Shown here piece after piece: positions 1 to 8,341 of a stretch of 14,854 nucleotides of DNA. Numbering within the stretch: position 1 is the first letter of the stretch; every line of letters begins with the position of its first letter. The position numbers were made by a program, and so were the translations under genes. The stretch comes from Marinosulfonomonas sp. PRT-SC04 (GTDB taxonomy: Bacteria; Pseudomonadota; Alphaproteobacteria; Rhodobacterales; Rhodobacteraceae): assembly GCA_001321835.1 (NCBI GenBank), contig JPUR01000113.1, forward strand, positions 1-14,854. The letters run 5' to 3'. The notes under the pieces are model-generated. The model searched no databases. It was given only the letters and a program-made list of their open reading frames with translations, and had not been told where the DNA came from.

Positions 1-39
1 GGCAAAAGCCCCTTGGCATTTGAACGAAAGGCCGCATAA
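1..39 (+). CDS. Transposase C-terminal fragment (partial, 5' end outside window)
   Basis: Frame 1 reads GKSPLAFERKAA followed by TAA at 37-39. This resembles the last residues of IS3-family OrfB transposases (DDE integrase fold), which commonly end in a G-x-SP-x-x-FE type tail after the catalytic core. Only 12 residues are visible, so no catalytic residue can be checked. The same fragment is repeated on the opposite strand at the other end of the window. It is truncated by the sequence end rather than by mutation. Confidence 0.5.
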   Translation, partial: GKSPLAFERKAA

Positions 40-77
40 ATGAGTTGAGAGACCGGAACACTAGCGCGACAAGACCA
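1..77 (+). mobile_element. Right end of an IS3-family-like insertion sequence (partial)
   Basis: These 77 bases are the exact reverse complement of 14778-14854, and the match stops abruptly at base 78. The segment opens with an in-frame transposase C-terminus and then 38 non-coding bases ending in GCGACAAGACCA. Read from outside, the terminus is TGGTCTTGTCGCGC, which fits the 5'-TG...CA-3' ends of IS3-family elements. The rest of the element lies outside the window. The family assignment is inferred from the tip and the short protein tail. Identity with the other end is seen directly. Confidence 0.65.
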
Positions 78-240
78 GTTCGTTTCCGTCAAAATATGCC
101 TTGCTCGGTGCTCGTTTATCAAGTGCCGTTCGGGGCGCGTGTGGTGAGCCGGTTGTGGCAAATCGAGCCTCTCTGAGGTTGCAGGCGAGCATGATTTGAG
201 GGGGGAGTGCTGCGCGGCAAACAGTTGCTGCGTTAATCAC

Positions 241-269
241 TTGTTTATGGCGAGGAAAGTTCTTACTTT
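241..269 (+). promoter_or_regulatory. Weak sigma-70-like promoter candidate for the 92-aa gene
   Basis: TTGTTT (241-246) and TACTTT (264-269) are separated by 17 bp, which would place a transcription start near 276, 20 bases before the ATG at 296. Both hexamers are poor matches and the call rests on spacing and position only. Confidence 0.25.
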
Positions 270-295
270 GTTCTCAATCGTAGAGAGGTGATTCC

Positions 296-574
296 ATGTT
301 GAAAACAAAGCATACCGGTCCAAAGACCCATTATATCTGTCAAATGTATGAGCGATTGAGCGGAACTCGCGGTAAAACGGCTGCCCTATCTGTTGCTAAA
401 TCGGTCGAATGTTCCAACGAGGAGCAGCTCGTTGATCGTGCCGAGCGCTCATTTGCGTCCGGTAGTTTCGTTGGGGTTGATGCTTACCGTATTGAAATCG
501 ACCCTGATTTGGGAGAGCCTAACGACCCAGTCTTTTTGGCCCGATTGGGAGACGTGCCTGAACTCGAGTTTTAG
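296..574 (+). CDS. Small hypothetical protein, 92 aa
   Basis: I do not recognise the family. The ATG at 296 is preceded by a good ribosome binding site (AGAGAGGTG, about 5 bases upstream), which supports real translation. The product is soluble and mixed in charge, with no signal peptide or membrane segment. Its N-terminal half is basic (KTKHTGPKTHY) and its C-terminal half acidic (IEIDPDLGEPNDP, then ELEF at the end). A stretch around residues 40-65 (EEQLVDRAERSFASG, then VGVDAYRI) looks like a helix followed by a strand, so it may be a small alpha/beta domain. The gene stands alone, 218 bp inside the left insertion-sequence end and convergent with carB. Confidence 0.65.
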   Translation: MLKTKHTGPKTHYICQMYERLSGTRGKTAALSVAKSVECSNEEQLVDRAERSFASGSFVGVDAYRIEIDPDLGEPNDPVFLARLGDVPELEF

Positions 575-885
575 CGGGCTTAATGCAGCACACAGTGCCG
601 CGATCAAAAGCACGCCGTGCAGCACTCATTGGGTTGATTGTTTAAAGAGCAGCGGGGCGCGATTGCCCAAGCCTGTTGCGCCTGTGACGGCTGAATTGGC
701 CTATAATTTAAATGCGAGCGCGGGGCTGGGTTTTGGCCGCGACCAGTTGTTTGGAGGAGGTCCGCGGTCCGGCGCTGGAGTATTAATATCCAAATCCAAA
801 AAGACGGCATTTGCGTTAATCTGCTTTACGCTAACGACACGGTCTTCGGGAAAGTCAGCCTGTGCTTACCGGCTTTCCTTGCCAC
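575..885. other. Intergenic stretch with no supportable gene
   Basis: These 311 bases separate the tail-to-tail 92-aa gene and carB. Open frames exist on both strands (for example 604-810 on the - strand), but none has a ribosome binding site or a recognisable product. A TATAAT hexamer sits at 702-707 without a matching -35 box or a gene downstream. I found no clear intrinsic terminator for either flanking gene; the imperfect repeat TGCAGCA near 585 and 618 is too small to interpret. It may contain decayed coding sequence. Confidence 0.4.
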
Positions 886-3800
886 CTATCCTTGCAGGCT
901 TCTCACGTCCAGTTCGCCTTCTTCGCGCGCCTTCATCGCCAGTGTCACTGCGTGGATGGCTGCGGCGGTGGTGAAATACGGCAAGTCTTTGTACAAGGCA
1001 ACAGACCGAATTTCGCGGCTGTCTTCAACGGTTTGCGCGCCTTCGGTGGTGTTCATCACCAAAGCGATCTCGCCGTCTTTTAGCCGATCTACAATGTTGG
1101 GTCGGCCCTCGTAAACCTTGTTGACCACATCGCAGACCACTTTATTTTCGACCAGCCAAGCCGCAGTACCACTGGTGGCGAGCAGGCTAAATCCAAGCTC
1201 GATCAGCAGCAGAGCGGTCTCGACCATCGCATCTGTTTTGTCCATGTCCTTGATTGAAATGAACACCACACCTTCGGTTGGCAGCACCACGCCAGCCCCC
1301 ATTTGCGCCTTCAGATACGCCAGCGCGAACGAGCGATCCCAGCCCATAACTTCGCCGGTTGAGCGCATTTCAGGCCCCAATATCGTGTCGACACCGGGGA
1401 AACGGGCGAACGGCAGCACCGCTTCTTTGACCGAGAACCACGGCATATCAGGATCGGCCAGCGACATCGGATCAGCGAACGGCAGCGGCGTGTCGGGGCC
1501 AGCGCCTTCGGGGTAGGGCGGGCGCATCGGGAAGTTTGACAATGGCTCGCCGGCCATCAACCGCGCGGCGATTGCGGCAATGGCGCTGTCGGTGGCTTTG
1601 GCCACAAACGGCACGGTACGCGAGGCGCGCGGGTTGACCTCAATCAGGTAAACCTTGCCGTCTTTGACCGCGAATTGAATGTTCATCAAGCCAACCACAT
1701 TCAGCGCCAAAGCCAACGCTTTGGTTTGGCGATGCACCTCGGTGATGATCTCTTTTGGCAAGGAATACGGCGGCAGGGAACAGGCGCTGTCACCCGAATG
1801 CACGCCGGCCTCTTCGATGTGTTGCATAATGCCGGCCACATGGACCTCTTTGCCATCACACAGCGCGTCAACATCCATTTCAATCGCGTTGGATAGGTAG
1901 CTGTCGAGCAGCACCGGACTGTCACCCGAGACCACCACCGCTTCGGAGATATAGCGCTCCAGATGGGCCATATCGCGCACGATCTCCATGGCGCGGCCAC
2001 CCAGCACATAGGAGGGGCGGATCACCAGCGGGAAGCCGATATCTTCGGCAATTTCAAGCGCTTCGGCGTCAGTTCTGGCAATGCCGTTTTTGGGCTGCAA
2101 CAGGCCAAGATCATTGACTAACGCCTGAAAACGCTCACGGTCTTCGGCCAGATCAATACTGTCTGGTGTGGTGCCAAGGATCGGAATGCCCGCGGCCTCA
2201 AGATCATTGGCGAGGTTCAGCGGGGTTTGGCCACCGAACTGCACGATCACCCCGTGCAGAGTGCCGTTTTCCTGCTCAACCCGCAGGATTTCCATCACAT
2301 GTTCAAAGGTGACAGGTTCAAAATACAACCGATCCGAGGTGTCATAATCTGTCGACACGGTTTCGGGGTTGCAGTTGATCATGATGGTCTCATAGCCCTG
2401 TTCGGTCAGGGCGTAACAGGCGTGGCAGCAGCAGTAATCGAACTCGATGCCTTGGCCAATGCGGTTTGGTCCGCCGCCTAGGATCACGACTTTTTTCTTG
2501 TCACTGGGCCGCGCTTCGCACTCGACGTCGCCCATCGCAGGGGCCTCGTATGTTGAATACATATAAGGGGTTTGGGCCTCGAATTCGGCGGCGCAAGTAT
2601 CGATGCGTTTGAACACAGCGATGACGCCCAGAGCGATCCGGGCCTTGCGCACGGCGGTCTCTGGCTGATCGGTTAAGATAGCCAGTCGCGCGTCGGAAAA
2701 GCCCATCATCTTAACCTTACGCAAGCCGTGCGTATCGGTGGGCAAACCGTTTTCGCGGATCACGGCTTCGGCCTCGACGATCTCGCGGATGCGGGCCAAG
2801 AACCACGGATCATACATGGTGGCTGCGTGGATTTCATCATCGGTCAGGCCGTGACGCATGGCCTGACCGATGGTGCGCATCCGGTCAGGGGTTTGCAGCG
2901 AAAGCGCGCGGATCACCGCGGCCTTCTCAGGGGCGCCCTCAATCTCGACTTCGTCAAATCCGGTCAGGCCAGTTTCCATCGATGCCAGCGCTTTTTGCAG
3001 GCTTTCGTGGATGGTGCGGCCAATCGCCATGGTTTCGCCGACTGACTTCATCGCGGTCGACAGCAACGGGGGCGAGCCTGCGAATTTTTCAAAGGCAAAG
3101 CGCGGAATTTTGGTGACGACATAGTCGATGGTTGGCTCAAAGGAGGCTGGCGTGACTTTGGTGATGTCATTGTCCAGCTCGTCCAGCGTGTAGCCGACCG
3201 CCAGCTTGGCAGCGATTTTGGCAATCGGGAAGCCCGTGGCTTTTGACGCCAACGCTGAGGAGCGCGACACGCGGGGATTCATTTCGATCACCACCATGCG
3301 CCCGTCGGCCGGATTGACCGCCCATTGCACGTTGGAGCCGCCAGTCTCGACGCCGATTTCACGCAGCACCGCGATCGAAGCCGTGCGCATCATTTGGTAT
3401 TCTTTGTCGGTCAGGGTTAGGGCAGGGGCCACGGTGATGGAATCACCTGTGTGCACGCCCATCGGGTCGATGTTTTCGATTGCACAAACGATGATGGCGT
3501 TGTCGGCTTTGTCACGCACGACTTCCATTTCGAATTCTTTCCAACCCAACAGCGATTCATCAATCAGGATTTGGGTGACCGGTGAGGCATCGAGGCCCGT
3601 GGTACAAAAATGGATGAAATCTTCGCGGTTATAAGCGACGCCGCCGCCGGTGCCACCTAATGTGAAGGCGGGGCGGATAATGGCTGGCAGGCCGATATCA
3701 TCCAGTGCGGCCATGCATTCCTCAAGGGTTTCGGCGATGGTGGCGCGCGGGTTTTCAATGCCGATGCGGTCCATTGCTTCACGGAACAGCTTGCGGTCCT

Positions 3801-4179
3801 CGGCCATCTCGATGGATTTGCGGGTGGCGCCGATCAGCTCGACATTGTATTTTTTCAAAACCCCCATCTCGTCCAATTCCAGCGCTGTATTCAGGCCGGT
3901 TTGGCCGCCCATGGTGGGCAACAATGCATCGGGGCGTTCTTTTTCAATGATCTTGGCGACCATTTCAGCGGTGATCGGCTCGATATAGGTGGCGTCCGCC
4001 AGCGACGGATCGGTCATGATGGTGGCCGGATTGGAGTTGACCAGAATGACACGGTAGCCTTCTTCGCGCAGCGCTTTGCAGGCTTGGGCACCGGAATAGT
4101 CAAATTCACAGGCCTGTCCAATAATGATTGGACCCGCACCAATTATCATGATGGATTTGATGTCATCTCTTTTTGGCAT
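886..4179 (-). CDS. carB: Carbamoyl-phosphate synthase large subunit
   Basis: CarB makes carbamoyl phosphate from bicarbonate, two ATP and ammonia channelled from the glutaminase subunit CarA. It feeds pyrimidine and arginine synthesis in the cytoplasm. The 1097-aa protein is full length (E. coli 1073 aa). The first synthetase half starts at [14 protein letters not shown] and carries GGQTGLN at 91-97 and GGTGGG at 175-180. The second half begins with [14 protein letters not shown] near 564-577 and carries [10 protein letters not shown] near 648-657. The MGS-like allosteric domain is about 971-1085. A proline-rich insert near 886-912 is, from memory, usual in alphaproteobacteria. The ATG at 4179 is preceded by AGGGGA. 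carA is not adjacent, so the two subunits are encoded separately here. It ends with TAG. Confidence 0.97.
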   Translation of the reverse strand: MPKRDDIKSIMIIGAGPIIIGQACEFDYSGAQACKALREEGYRVILVNSNPATIMTDPSLADATYIEPITAEMVAKIIEKERPDALLPTMGGQTGLNTALELDEMGVLKKYNVELIGATRKSIEMAEDRKLFREAMDRIGIENPRATIAETLEECMAALDDIGLPAIIRPAFTLGGTGGGVAYNREDFIHFCTTGLDASPVTQILIDESLLGWKEFEMEVVRDKADNAIIVCAIENIDPMGVHTGDSITVAPALTLTDKEYQMMRTASIAVLREIGVETGGSNVQWAVNPADGRMVVIEMNPRVSRSSALASKATGFPIAKIAAKLAVGYTLDELDNDITKVTPASFEPTIDYVVTKIPRFAFEKFAGSPPLLSTAMKSVGETMAIGRTIHESLQKALASMETGLTGFDEVEIEGAPEKAAVIRALSLQTPDRMRTIGQAMRHGLTDDEIHAATMYDPWFLARIREIVEAEAVIRENGLPTDTHGLRKVKMMGFSDARLAILTDQPETAVRKARIALGVIAVFKRIDTCAAEFEAQTPYMYSTYEAPAMGDVECEARPSDKKKVVILGGGPNRIGQGIEFDYCCCHACYALTEQGYETIMINCNPETVSTDYDTSDRLYFEPVTFEHVMEILRVEQENGTLHGVIVQFGGQTPLNLANDLEAAGIPILGTTPDSIDLAEDRERFQALVNDLGLLQPKNGIARTDAEALEIAEDIGFPLVIRPSYVLGGRAMEIVRDMAHLERYISEAVVVSGDSPVLLDSYLSNAIEMDVDALCDGKEVHVAGIMQHIEEAGVHSGDSACSLPPYSLPKEIITEVHRQTKALALALNVVGLMNIQFAVKDGKVYLIEVNPRASRTVPFVAKATDSAIAAIAARLMAGEPLSNFPMRPPYPEGAGPDTPLPFADPMSLADPDMPWFSVKEAVLPFARFPGVDTILGPEMRSTGEVMGWDRSFALAYLKAQMGAGVVLPTEGVVFISIKDMDKTDAMVETALLLIELGFSLLATSGTAAWLVENKVVCDVVNKVYEGRPNIVDRLKDGEIALVMNTTEGAQTVEDSREIRSVALYKDLPYFTTAAAIHAVTLAMKAREEGELDVRSLQG

Positions 4180-4221
4180 TTGGCTGGTCCCCTAGCGGCA
4201 AATTTCGGCAAATTCTTGAGG

Positions 4222-4249
4222 GTTATAGATCAGCGGCGGCGGGGCGCAA
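4222..4249 (-). promoter_or_regulatory. Candidate sigma-70 promoter for carB
   Basis: On the - strand, TTGCGC (4249-4244) and TATAAC (4227-4222) are separated by 16 bp. The start would fall near 4215, giving a leader of about 36 bases before the carB ATG. The -10 box matches the consensus at five of six positions and the -35 keeps TTG, a common reduced form in Rhodobacterales. Confidence 0.5.
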
Positions 4250-4258
4250 GGTCTGCGG

Positions 4259-4280
4259 GTGGCTTATTTGTGGCTTATCC
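4259..4280. repeat. Tandem 11-bp direct repeat upstream of the carB promoter
   Basis: GTGGCTTAT occurs at 4259-4267 and again at 4270-4278, one helical turn apart. The pair lies immediately upstream of the proposed carB -35 box (4244-4249), about 44-65 bp before the inferred start, where activators often bind. The sequence is seen directly; a regulatory role is inference. Confidence 0.4.
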
Positions 4281-4285
4281 CGTGC

Positions 4286-4297
4286 TTAACAGGTTAA
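4286..4297. promoter_or_regulatory. TTAAC-AG-GTTAA palindrome, possible operator
   Basis: This is a perfect 5-bp dyad with a 2-bp centre in the carB-aspS divergent region, 6 bp from the tandem repeat at 4259-4280. It is not a CtrA box, which needs TTAA-N7-TTAA. Such AT-rich palindromes can occur by chance, so an operator role is speculative. Confidence 0.2.
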
Positions 4298-4323
4298 TTT
4301 TGTGCAGGATTTGGCAGTTTGGA

Positions 4324-4355
4324 GCCTCCGGCGGGGATATTTGTGCATAAAGAGA
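4324..4355 (+). repeat. Dispersed intergenic motif, copy 1
   Basis: The core GCCTCCGGCGGGGATATTT is followed by a purine-rich tail. A second, diverged copy lies at 10444-10475 in the same orientation: 23 of 32 positions agree, 19 of the first 22. The GC part can fold as a 4-bp stem with a CGGC loop before the AT-rich run. From memory, similar elements are common between genes in Rhodobacterales. Its function is unknown to me. Confidence 0.45.
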
Positions 4356-4376
4356 GGCCAAATGTGGGGTGTTCCC

Positions 4377-4405
4377 TTGACTTTGGCCGGTTTGCAAGGT
4401 GTATC
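4377..4405 (+). promoter_or_regulatory. Candidate sigma-70 promoter for aspS
   Basis: TTGACT (4377-4382) and TGTATC (4400-4405) are separated by 17 bp. The predicted start near 4412 leaves a leader of about 30 bases before the ATG at 4443. The -35 box is strong and the -10 box weak. Confidence 0.45.
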
Positions 4406-4442
4406 GGCATCAAACCTGAATTTGCCTTTTAAGGGGATAACT

Positions 4443-6218
4443 ATGCACGTCTATCGCAGCCACACTTGCGCCGAATTGAACAAATCCAACGTGGGCGACA
4501 CTGTGCGCCTGTCGGGCTGGGTGCATCGGGTGCGCGATCATGGTGGGCTATTGTTCATCGATCTGCGCGACCATTACGGGATTACCCAAGTGATTGCGGA
4601 TTCCGATAGCCCGGTGTTTGCCGAGATCGAAAAGGTGCGTTCTGAGTGGTGTATTCGGATTGATGGCACTGTGATGGCGCGCGACGAGGGGCTGATCAAT
4701 TCGAAAATCCCGACCGGTGCGGTCGAGGTGTTTGTTCGAGACATCGAAGTGTTGGGAGCCTCTGAGGAGCTGCCGTTGATGGTGTTTGGGGATCAGGAGT
4801 ATCCTGAAGAAACCCGCCTGAAATATCGTTACCTTGATCTGCGCCGCGAGAAGTTGCAAACCAACATGAAGCTACGCTCGGATGTTGTTGCGTCGATGCG
4901 CAAACGGATGTGGGCCAAAGATTTCCGCGAATTCCAGACCCCGATTATTACATCTCCTAGCCCCGAAGGCGCGCGAGATTTCCTGATCCCGTCACGTTTA
5001 CACCCGGGCCGTTTTTATGCGCTGCCGCAAGCACCGCAGCAGTTTAAACAGCTGATCATGGTGTCTGGTTTTGACAAGTATTTCCAGATTGCGCCGTGTT
5101 TCCGCGATGAAGATCCGCGCGCTGATCGCTCACCGACCGATTTTTACCAGCTTGATCTTGAGATGTCGTTTGTCACCCAGCAGGATGTGTTTGACACCAT
5201 TCAGCCGGTTATTCAGGGCGTGTTTGAGGAGTTTGGCAAGGGCCGCAAGGTCGATACCGAGTGGGAGCAGATTTCCTATAAAGATGCGGCGCTTTGGTAT
5301 GGCACTGATAAGCCCGATCTGCGCAACCCGATCAAGATGCAGATTGTGTCGGATCATTTCCGGGGTTCTGGGTTCCAGATTTTTGCCAGCTTGCTGGAGA
5401 ATGAGGGTACTGAAATCCGCGCGATTCCTGCGCCCAAAGGTGGCAGCCGCAAGTTCTGTGACCGGATGAATAAGTTTGCTCAAGGCGAGGGCCTGCCGGG
5501 CATGGGGTATATTTTCTGGCGTGATCAGGGCGAAGGTTTGGAGGCGGCCGGACCGCTGGCTAAAAACATTGGACCTGAGCGCACCGAGGCGATTCGTTTG
5601 CAACTGGGGCTTGGGCTCGGCGATGCTGCGTTCTTCCTAGCGGGCAAACCCAAGGCGTTCGAAACCGTGGCTGGCAAGGCCCGCACGGTGATTGCCGAGG
5701 AGCTGGGGCTGACCGATACAGACCGTTTTGCCTTTGCATGGATCGTCGATTTCCCGATCTATGACCGTGATGAAGAAACCGGTAAGATTGATTTTGAGCA
5801 CAACCCGTTTTCGATGCCGCAAGGTGGCATGGAAGCGCTGGATGGTGATCCGCTGGATGTGCTGGGCTATCAGTATGACCTGTCGTGCAACGGCTATGAG
5901 CTGGTGTCGGGCGCGATCCGGAACCACAAACCCGAGATCATGTTTAGGGCCTTTGAAATTGCTGGATATGGCAAAGAGGAAGTTGAAAAACGTTTTGGCG
6001 GTATGGTTAATGCGTTCAAATTCGGCGCGCCACCCCACGGTGGTTGTGCGGCTGGTATTGACCGTATCGTGATGCTGCTGGCCAATGAGGCCAATATTCG
6101 TGAGGTCATTATGTTCCCGATGAACCAACGCGCCGAAGATTTGATGATGGGCGCGCCAAACGAGCCACTGAACGAGCAGCTGCGCGAATTGCATCTGCGG
6201 GTGATTCCGCAAGACTGA
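4443..6218 (+). CDS. aspS: Aspartyl-tRNA synthetase, probably non-discriminating
   Basis: AspRS charges tRNA-Asp. The protein is 591 aa, the normal bacterial length. The N-terminal anticodon-binding OB fold covers about 1-105, class II motif 2 is RDEDPRADR at 221-229, motif 3 is [12 protein letters not shown] at 534-545, and the GAD insertion lies between. The ATG at 4443 is chosen over an in-frame ATG at 4302 because AAGGGG sits about 7 bases upstream and the family begins here (MHVYRSHTC). Residues H33 (RDHGG) and G83 (RDEG) occupy positions where E. coli has Leu and Lys. That pattern is reported for AspRS enzymes that also charge tRNA-Asn, so the product probably works with the GatCAB amidotransferase. 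Confidence 0.96.
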   Translation: MHVYRSHTCAELNKSNVGDTVRLSGWVHRVRDHGGLLFIDLRDHYGITQVIADSDSPVFAEIEKVRSEWCIRIDGTVMARDEGLINSKIPTGAVEVFVRDIEVLGASEELPLMVFGDQEYPEETRLKYRYLDLRREKLQTNMKLRSDVVASMRKRMWAKDFREFQTPIITSPSPEGARDFLIPSRLHPGRFYALPQAPQQFKQLIMVSGFDKYFQIAPCFRDEDPRADRSPTDFYQLDLEMSFVTQQDVFDTIQPVIQGVFEEFGKGRKVDTEWEQISYKDAALWYGTDKPDLRNPIKMQIVSDHFRGSGFQIFASLLENEGTEIRAIPAPKGGSRKFCDRMNKFAQGEGLPGMGYIFWRDQGEGLEAAGPLAKNIGPERTEAIRLQLGLGLGDAAFFLAGKPKAFETVAGKARTVIAEELGLTDTDRFAFAWIVDFPIYDRDEETGKIDFEHNPFSMPQGGMEALDGDPLDVLGYQYDLSCNGYELVSGAIRNHKPEIMFRAFEIAGYGKEEVEKRFGGMVNAFKFGAPPHGGCAAGIDRIVMLLANEANIREVIMFPMNQRAEDLMMGAPNEPLNEQLRELHLRVIPQD

Positions 6219-6243
6219 TTGCGCTGCTCTACTGAAATTCAAG

Positions 6244-6273
6244 AAACCCCGTGCTGGATGGCGCGGGGTTTTT
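6244..6273 (+). terminator. Intrinsic terminator of aspS
   Basis: AAACCCCG (6244-6251) pairs with CGGGGTTT (6264-6271) around a 12-base loop, and the run of T that starts in the stem continues to 6273. It begins 26 bases after the aspS stop. Confidence 0.85.
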
Positions 6274-6380
6274 CATTTCTAAGGTGCTATATTCGTGTTG
6301 AAGAAGCTGGGGCAGGTCAATTTGACTGTTTTGCTGCGTGAACGCTGGATTAACGAAGTTATGGCTGGAGTCGGAATTCT

Positions 6381-6578
6381 TTAATCGACGGGCGTCACGT
6401 GGGGTGCCTGCGCCACCACAACGGGGCTGCTTTCCTGTGGCGAGGCTGCATTGGCATTGTGAGTGGCGGTTAGGGTGAGGGCCATGCCCAAGGATACGAT
6501 GCCTGCGCTCAAAACCACCCAGTCAAATGCAATACTGCCGCTGTCGACCTTCGAGATGTGGATGATTTTTTTCAGCAT
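6381..6578 (-). CDS. Flp-type pilin-like small membrane protein, 65 aa
   Basis: The short basic leader (MLKKIIHISKVDSG) is followed by SIAFDWVVLSAG and one hydrophobic segment at about 19-38, then a polar Ala/Pro/Val-rich tail. Gly14 followed by an acidic residue at +5 (Asp19) matches the type IVb (Flp) prepilin cleavage motif G-x4-E/D, although the usual EY is DW here. A strong ribosome binding site (AAGGAG, 7 bases upstream) fixes the ATG at 6578. No tad/flp secretion genes are nearby, so it is an orphan. From memory, similar small 'DWVVL' proteins recur in roseobacters. It could instead be a membrane peptide unrelated to pili. It faces away from the GNAT gene across 151 bp. Confidence 0.65.
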   Translation of the reverse strand: MLKKIIHISKVDSGSIAFDWVVLSAGIVSLGMALTLTATHNANAASPQESSPVVVAQAPHVTPVD

Positions 6579-6729
6579 AACAATGGCTCCTTATCTGGGC
6601 GGTGGATTGGCCTTGACAGTGAATGTGCCATCAGAATGTGGCGGGAATTGGGTGTGATTGTTGCGTTTTTGGGGTTTCGCGGGCGTGGGGGCTGCCATAG
6701 GCTCGGTTGTGTAAATGGGAGGGTGCGTG

Positions 6730-7443
6730 ATGTCGGATGAAATTCGGTTGGGGCGAGTGGTTCAGGAGTGGTCGGTGCCGCCACGTCCCGATGCGCCTGT
6801 GCTTTTGGGGGAATATGCGCGGTTGGAGCTGTTAAGTGCGGATGCCCATGCCGCTGAAATTCACCGCGCCAATTCGGTCGATGATACGATTTGGGACTTT
6901 CTAGCCTACGGGCCATATACCTCGGCGGCCGGCTATCATCGCTGGGTGCGGGATCACACATCTGTCGATGACCCGGTGTTTTATGCCATTAAAAACCTTG
7001 AGACAGGCCATTTTGAGGGGGTTGCCAGTTATTTGCGGATCAACCCTGAAGTCGGATCTATTGAGGTTGGGCATATCAATTATGCCAAGCCCTTGCAGCG
7101 CAGCCGCGCCGCGACTGAGGCGATGTATTTGATGATGAAATGGGTCTATGAGGCCGGTTATCGGCGGTATGAGTGGAAATGTAACGCGTTGAATATGGGA
7201 TCGCGCCGCGCGGCGGAGCGGTTTGGTTTCAGTTATGAAGGGGTTTTTAGGCAAGCGGCGATCAGCAAGGGGCGCAATCGCGATACGGCGTGGTACGCCT
7301 CAATAGACAGTGAGTGGCCTGCGCTGAAATCAGCCTTTTCTACGTGGTTGGCGCCCGAAAACTTTGACGTCATGGGGGTGCAGAAAGAAAGCCTGTCCTA
7401 TCTGACCCGTTTGGTTCGGATTGTGGGGGACCCAGCGCTTTAA
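6730..7443 (+). CDS. GNAT-family N-acetyltransferase
   Basis: The 237-aa protein resembles the RimL-like Acetyltransf_3 group, which moves acetyl from acetyl-CoA to an amine on a protein N-terminus or small molecule. The core includes VEVGHINYAKPLQRSRAATEA-like residues (written here as a family pattern: beta-4 strand, then the CoA pyrophosphate loop LQRSRAATEAM), the helix ending YRRYEWKCN, and NMGSRRAAERFGFSYEGVFR. The last is the usual C-terminal signature of this group. The substrate cannot be predicted. ATG 6730 is preferred to in-frame ATG 6715 because GGGAGGG lies about 6 bases before it. The gene is monocistronic, and a long-looped inverted repeat follows at 7457-7504. Confidence 0.88.
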   Translation: MSDEIRLGRVVQEWSVPPRPDAPVLLGEYARLELLSADAHAAEIHRANSVDDTIWDFLAYGPYTSAAGYHRWVRDHTSVDDPVFYAIKNLETGHFEGVASYLRINPEVGSIEVGHINYAKPLQRSRAATEAMYLMMKWVYEAGYRRYEWKCNALNMGSRRAAERFGFSYEGVFRQAAISKGRNRDTAWYASIDSEWPALKSAFSTWLAPENFDVMGVQKESLSYLTRLVRIVGDPAL

Positions 7444-7456
7444 TCCGGTGTGCATT

Positions 7457-7504
7457 TATCCTAACGGCTTTCTTTATTTCAATTGGGGGTAGCCGTTAGG
7501 GATA
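7457..7504. terminator. Long-looped inverted repeat between convergent genes, possible bidirectional terminator
   Basis: TATCCTAACGGCT (7457-7469) pairs with AGCCGTTAGGGATA (7491-7504), giving 13 pairs with one bulged base and a 21-base loop. It lies 14 bases after the GNAT stop and 18 bases beyond the ancestral end of the response regulator (7522). There is no T run, so it may act as a transcript 3'-end stabiliser rather than an intrinsic terminator. Confidence 0.5.
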
Positions 7505-7521
7505 GGCGTGAATTTGGGGGT

Positions 7522-7698
7522 CTAGACCACATTATATTCAGCAAGGCGCTCTTTAAACATCCCGTACAATCGCTGCACATCATTGCGAATAGGGCGCCCT
7601 TTGGCGCGATCTTTGGCCAGCGCTAGGGCCGCGGCTTCGAGTGGGGCGTCATGGGCGCTGCGCGCGATGCCTGATGTGAATTGGGCCACATAATCCAG
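7522..7698 (-). pseudogene. Out-of-frame C-terminal segment of the response regulator
   Basis: Reading the - strand from 7698 gives LDYVAQFTSGIARSAHD, a helical Ala/Lys/Arg-rich stretch, then RLYGMFKERLAEYNVV and TAG at 7524-7522: 58 codons with no stop. This reads as genuine coding sequence, unlike the proline/serine-rich tail of the current frame. It joins the upstream frame if one base is added near 7698-7700 (for example CTGCTGGAT instead of CTCTGGAT). The restored protein would be about 238 aa. The cause is either a true 1-bp deletion or a base-calling/assembly error. Confidence 0.75.
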
Positions 7699-8237
7699 AG
7701 TTTACCATCGGGGCGCGCCCGCAGCACATCGGCCACATGGGCGATGTCGTCGCGAAATGCAATTGGGTCAGGGGTGATGGTTTCATTTGGCACCACGCGC
7801 GGGCCTGGCGGTTGTGACTTTTCCGGCAGGTGGGCCAAGATGGCTTGCTGGAATGCTCCAAGGCTTTCAATCGGTTTGCTGAAGAAGCCGTCGGCCCCTG
7901 CGCTCAGGGCTTCATCTTCGCGGTGAGTATCGCCACTGATGCCTAAAATCACCTCGATCCGAGGCGTGGCACGGGACAATTCAGCAATCAGATCGGCGCC
8001 AGATCCATCCGGCAGGCCCAGATCAATCACCACAACCGAAGGGCGGTATAGGCGCAGGTGTTTTTGGGCCGATTTCAGGCAATCAGCACGGCGAATGCGC
8101 GCCCCAGAGCGCAGGCACAACAGTCGCATCGCCTCGCTGGCGAAGCGGCTATCCTCGACAACCAAAACCGTTAGACCCAACAGTGGCCGCGCGGCAGTCG
8201 CGGCTCTGTCCATCATAATATCCTTAAAATCATCCAT
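7623..8237 (-). CDS. Response regulator (receiver domain), frameshifted near its C-terminus
   Basis: Residues 20-138 form a CheY-like receiver domain. The acidic pair is E28/D29 (VVED), the phosphoacceptor D72 (VVVIDLGLPDGSG), the switch Ser is S101 (GISGD) and the conserved lysine K121 (FFSKP), so the phosphotransfer site is intact. No DNA-binding output domain follows. The C-terminal helical region is cut by a frameshift at about residue 180, after which WIMWPNSHQ... is out of frame. The ATG at 8237 has AAAGGG about 6 bases upstream. No histidine kinase is adjacent, so the partner is unknown. It diverges from the epimerase gene across 161 bp. The receiver domain could still be made as a 204-aa product with an aberrant tail. 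Confidence 0.85.
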   Translation of the reverse strand: MDDFKDIMMDRAATAARPLLGLTVLVVEDSRFASEAMRLLCLRSGARIRRADCLKSAQKHLRLYRPSVVVIDLGLPDGSGADLIAELSRATPRIEVILGISGDTHREDEALSAGADGFFSKPIESLGAFQQAILAHLPEKSQPPGPRVVPNETITPDPIAFRDDIAHVADVLRARPDGKLWIMWPNSHQASRAAPMTPHSKPRP

Positions 8238-8341
8238 TTCGTGCCCTTTTCCCAGATCAGCAGTGAGTCGTAGTTAAGCCGAAAATTGGCTAAGGACAGG
8301 TTAACAACGCGTCACATTGAGCAAGTAAATTGAGTGTTGGC

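Noticed and set aside
84..192. Short reverse-strand frame (about 45 codons) running into the insertion-sequence end, and a + strand frame crossing the junction
   Set aside because: Neither has a ribosome binding site nor a recognisable sequence, so a gene broken by the insertion is not supported.
604..810. 68-aa open frame on the - strand downstream of carB
   Set aside because: No ribosome binding site, and the composition is Gln/Pro/Arg-rich as expected for an out-of-frame translation.
4286..4297. CtrA binding site
   Set aside because: The spacing between the TTAA units is 4 bp here, not 7.
4302..4442. 47-residue N-terminal extension of AspRS
   Set aside because: It is not part of the family, and the upstream segment contains the promoter and ribosome binding site for ATG 4443.
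5130..6242. Long antisense frames within aspS, and others within carB
   Set aside because: They are codon-phase shadows of strongly conserved genes and have no recognisable products.
6613..6640. TTGACA at 6613 as a promoter for the GNAT gene
   Set aside because: No acceptable -10 hexamer lies at 16-18 bp spacing.
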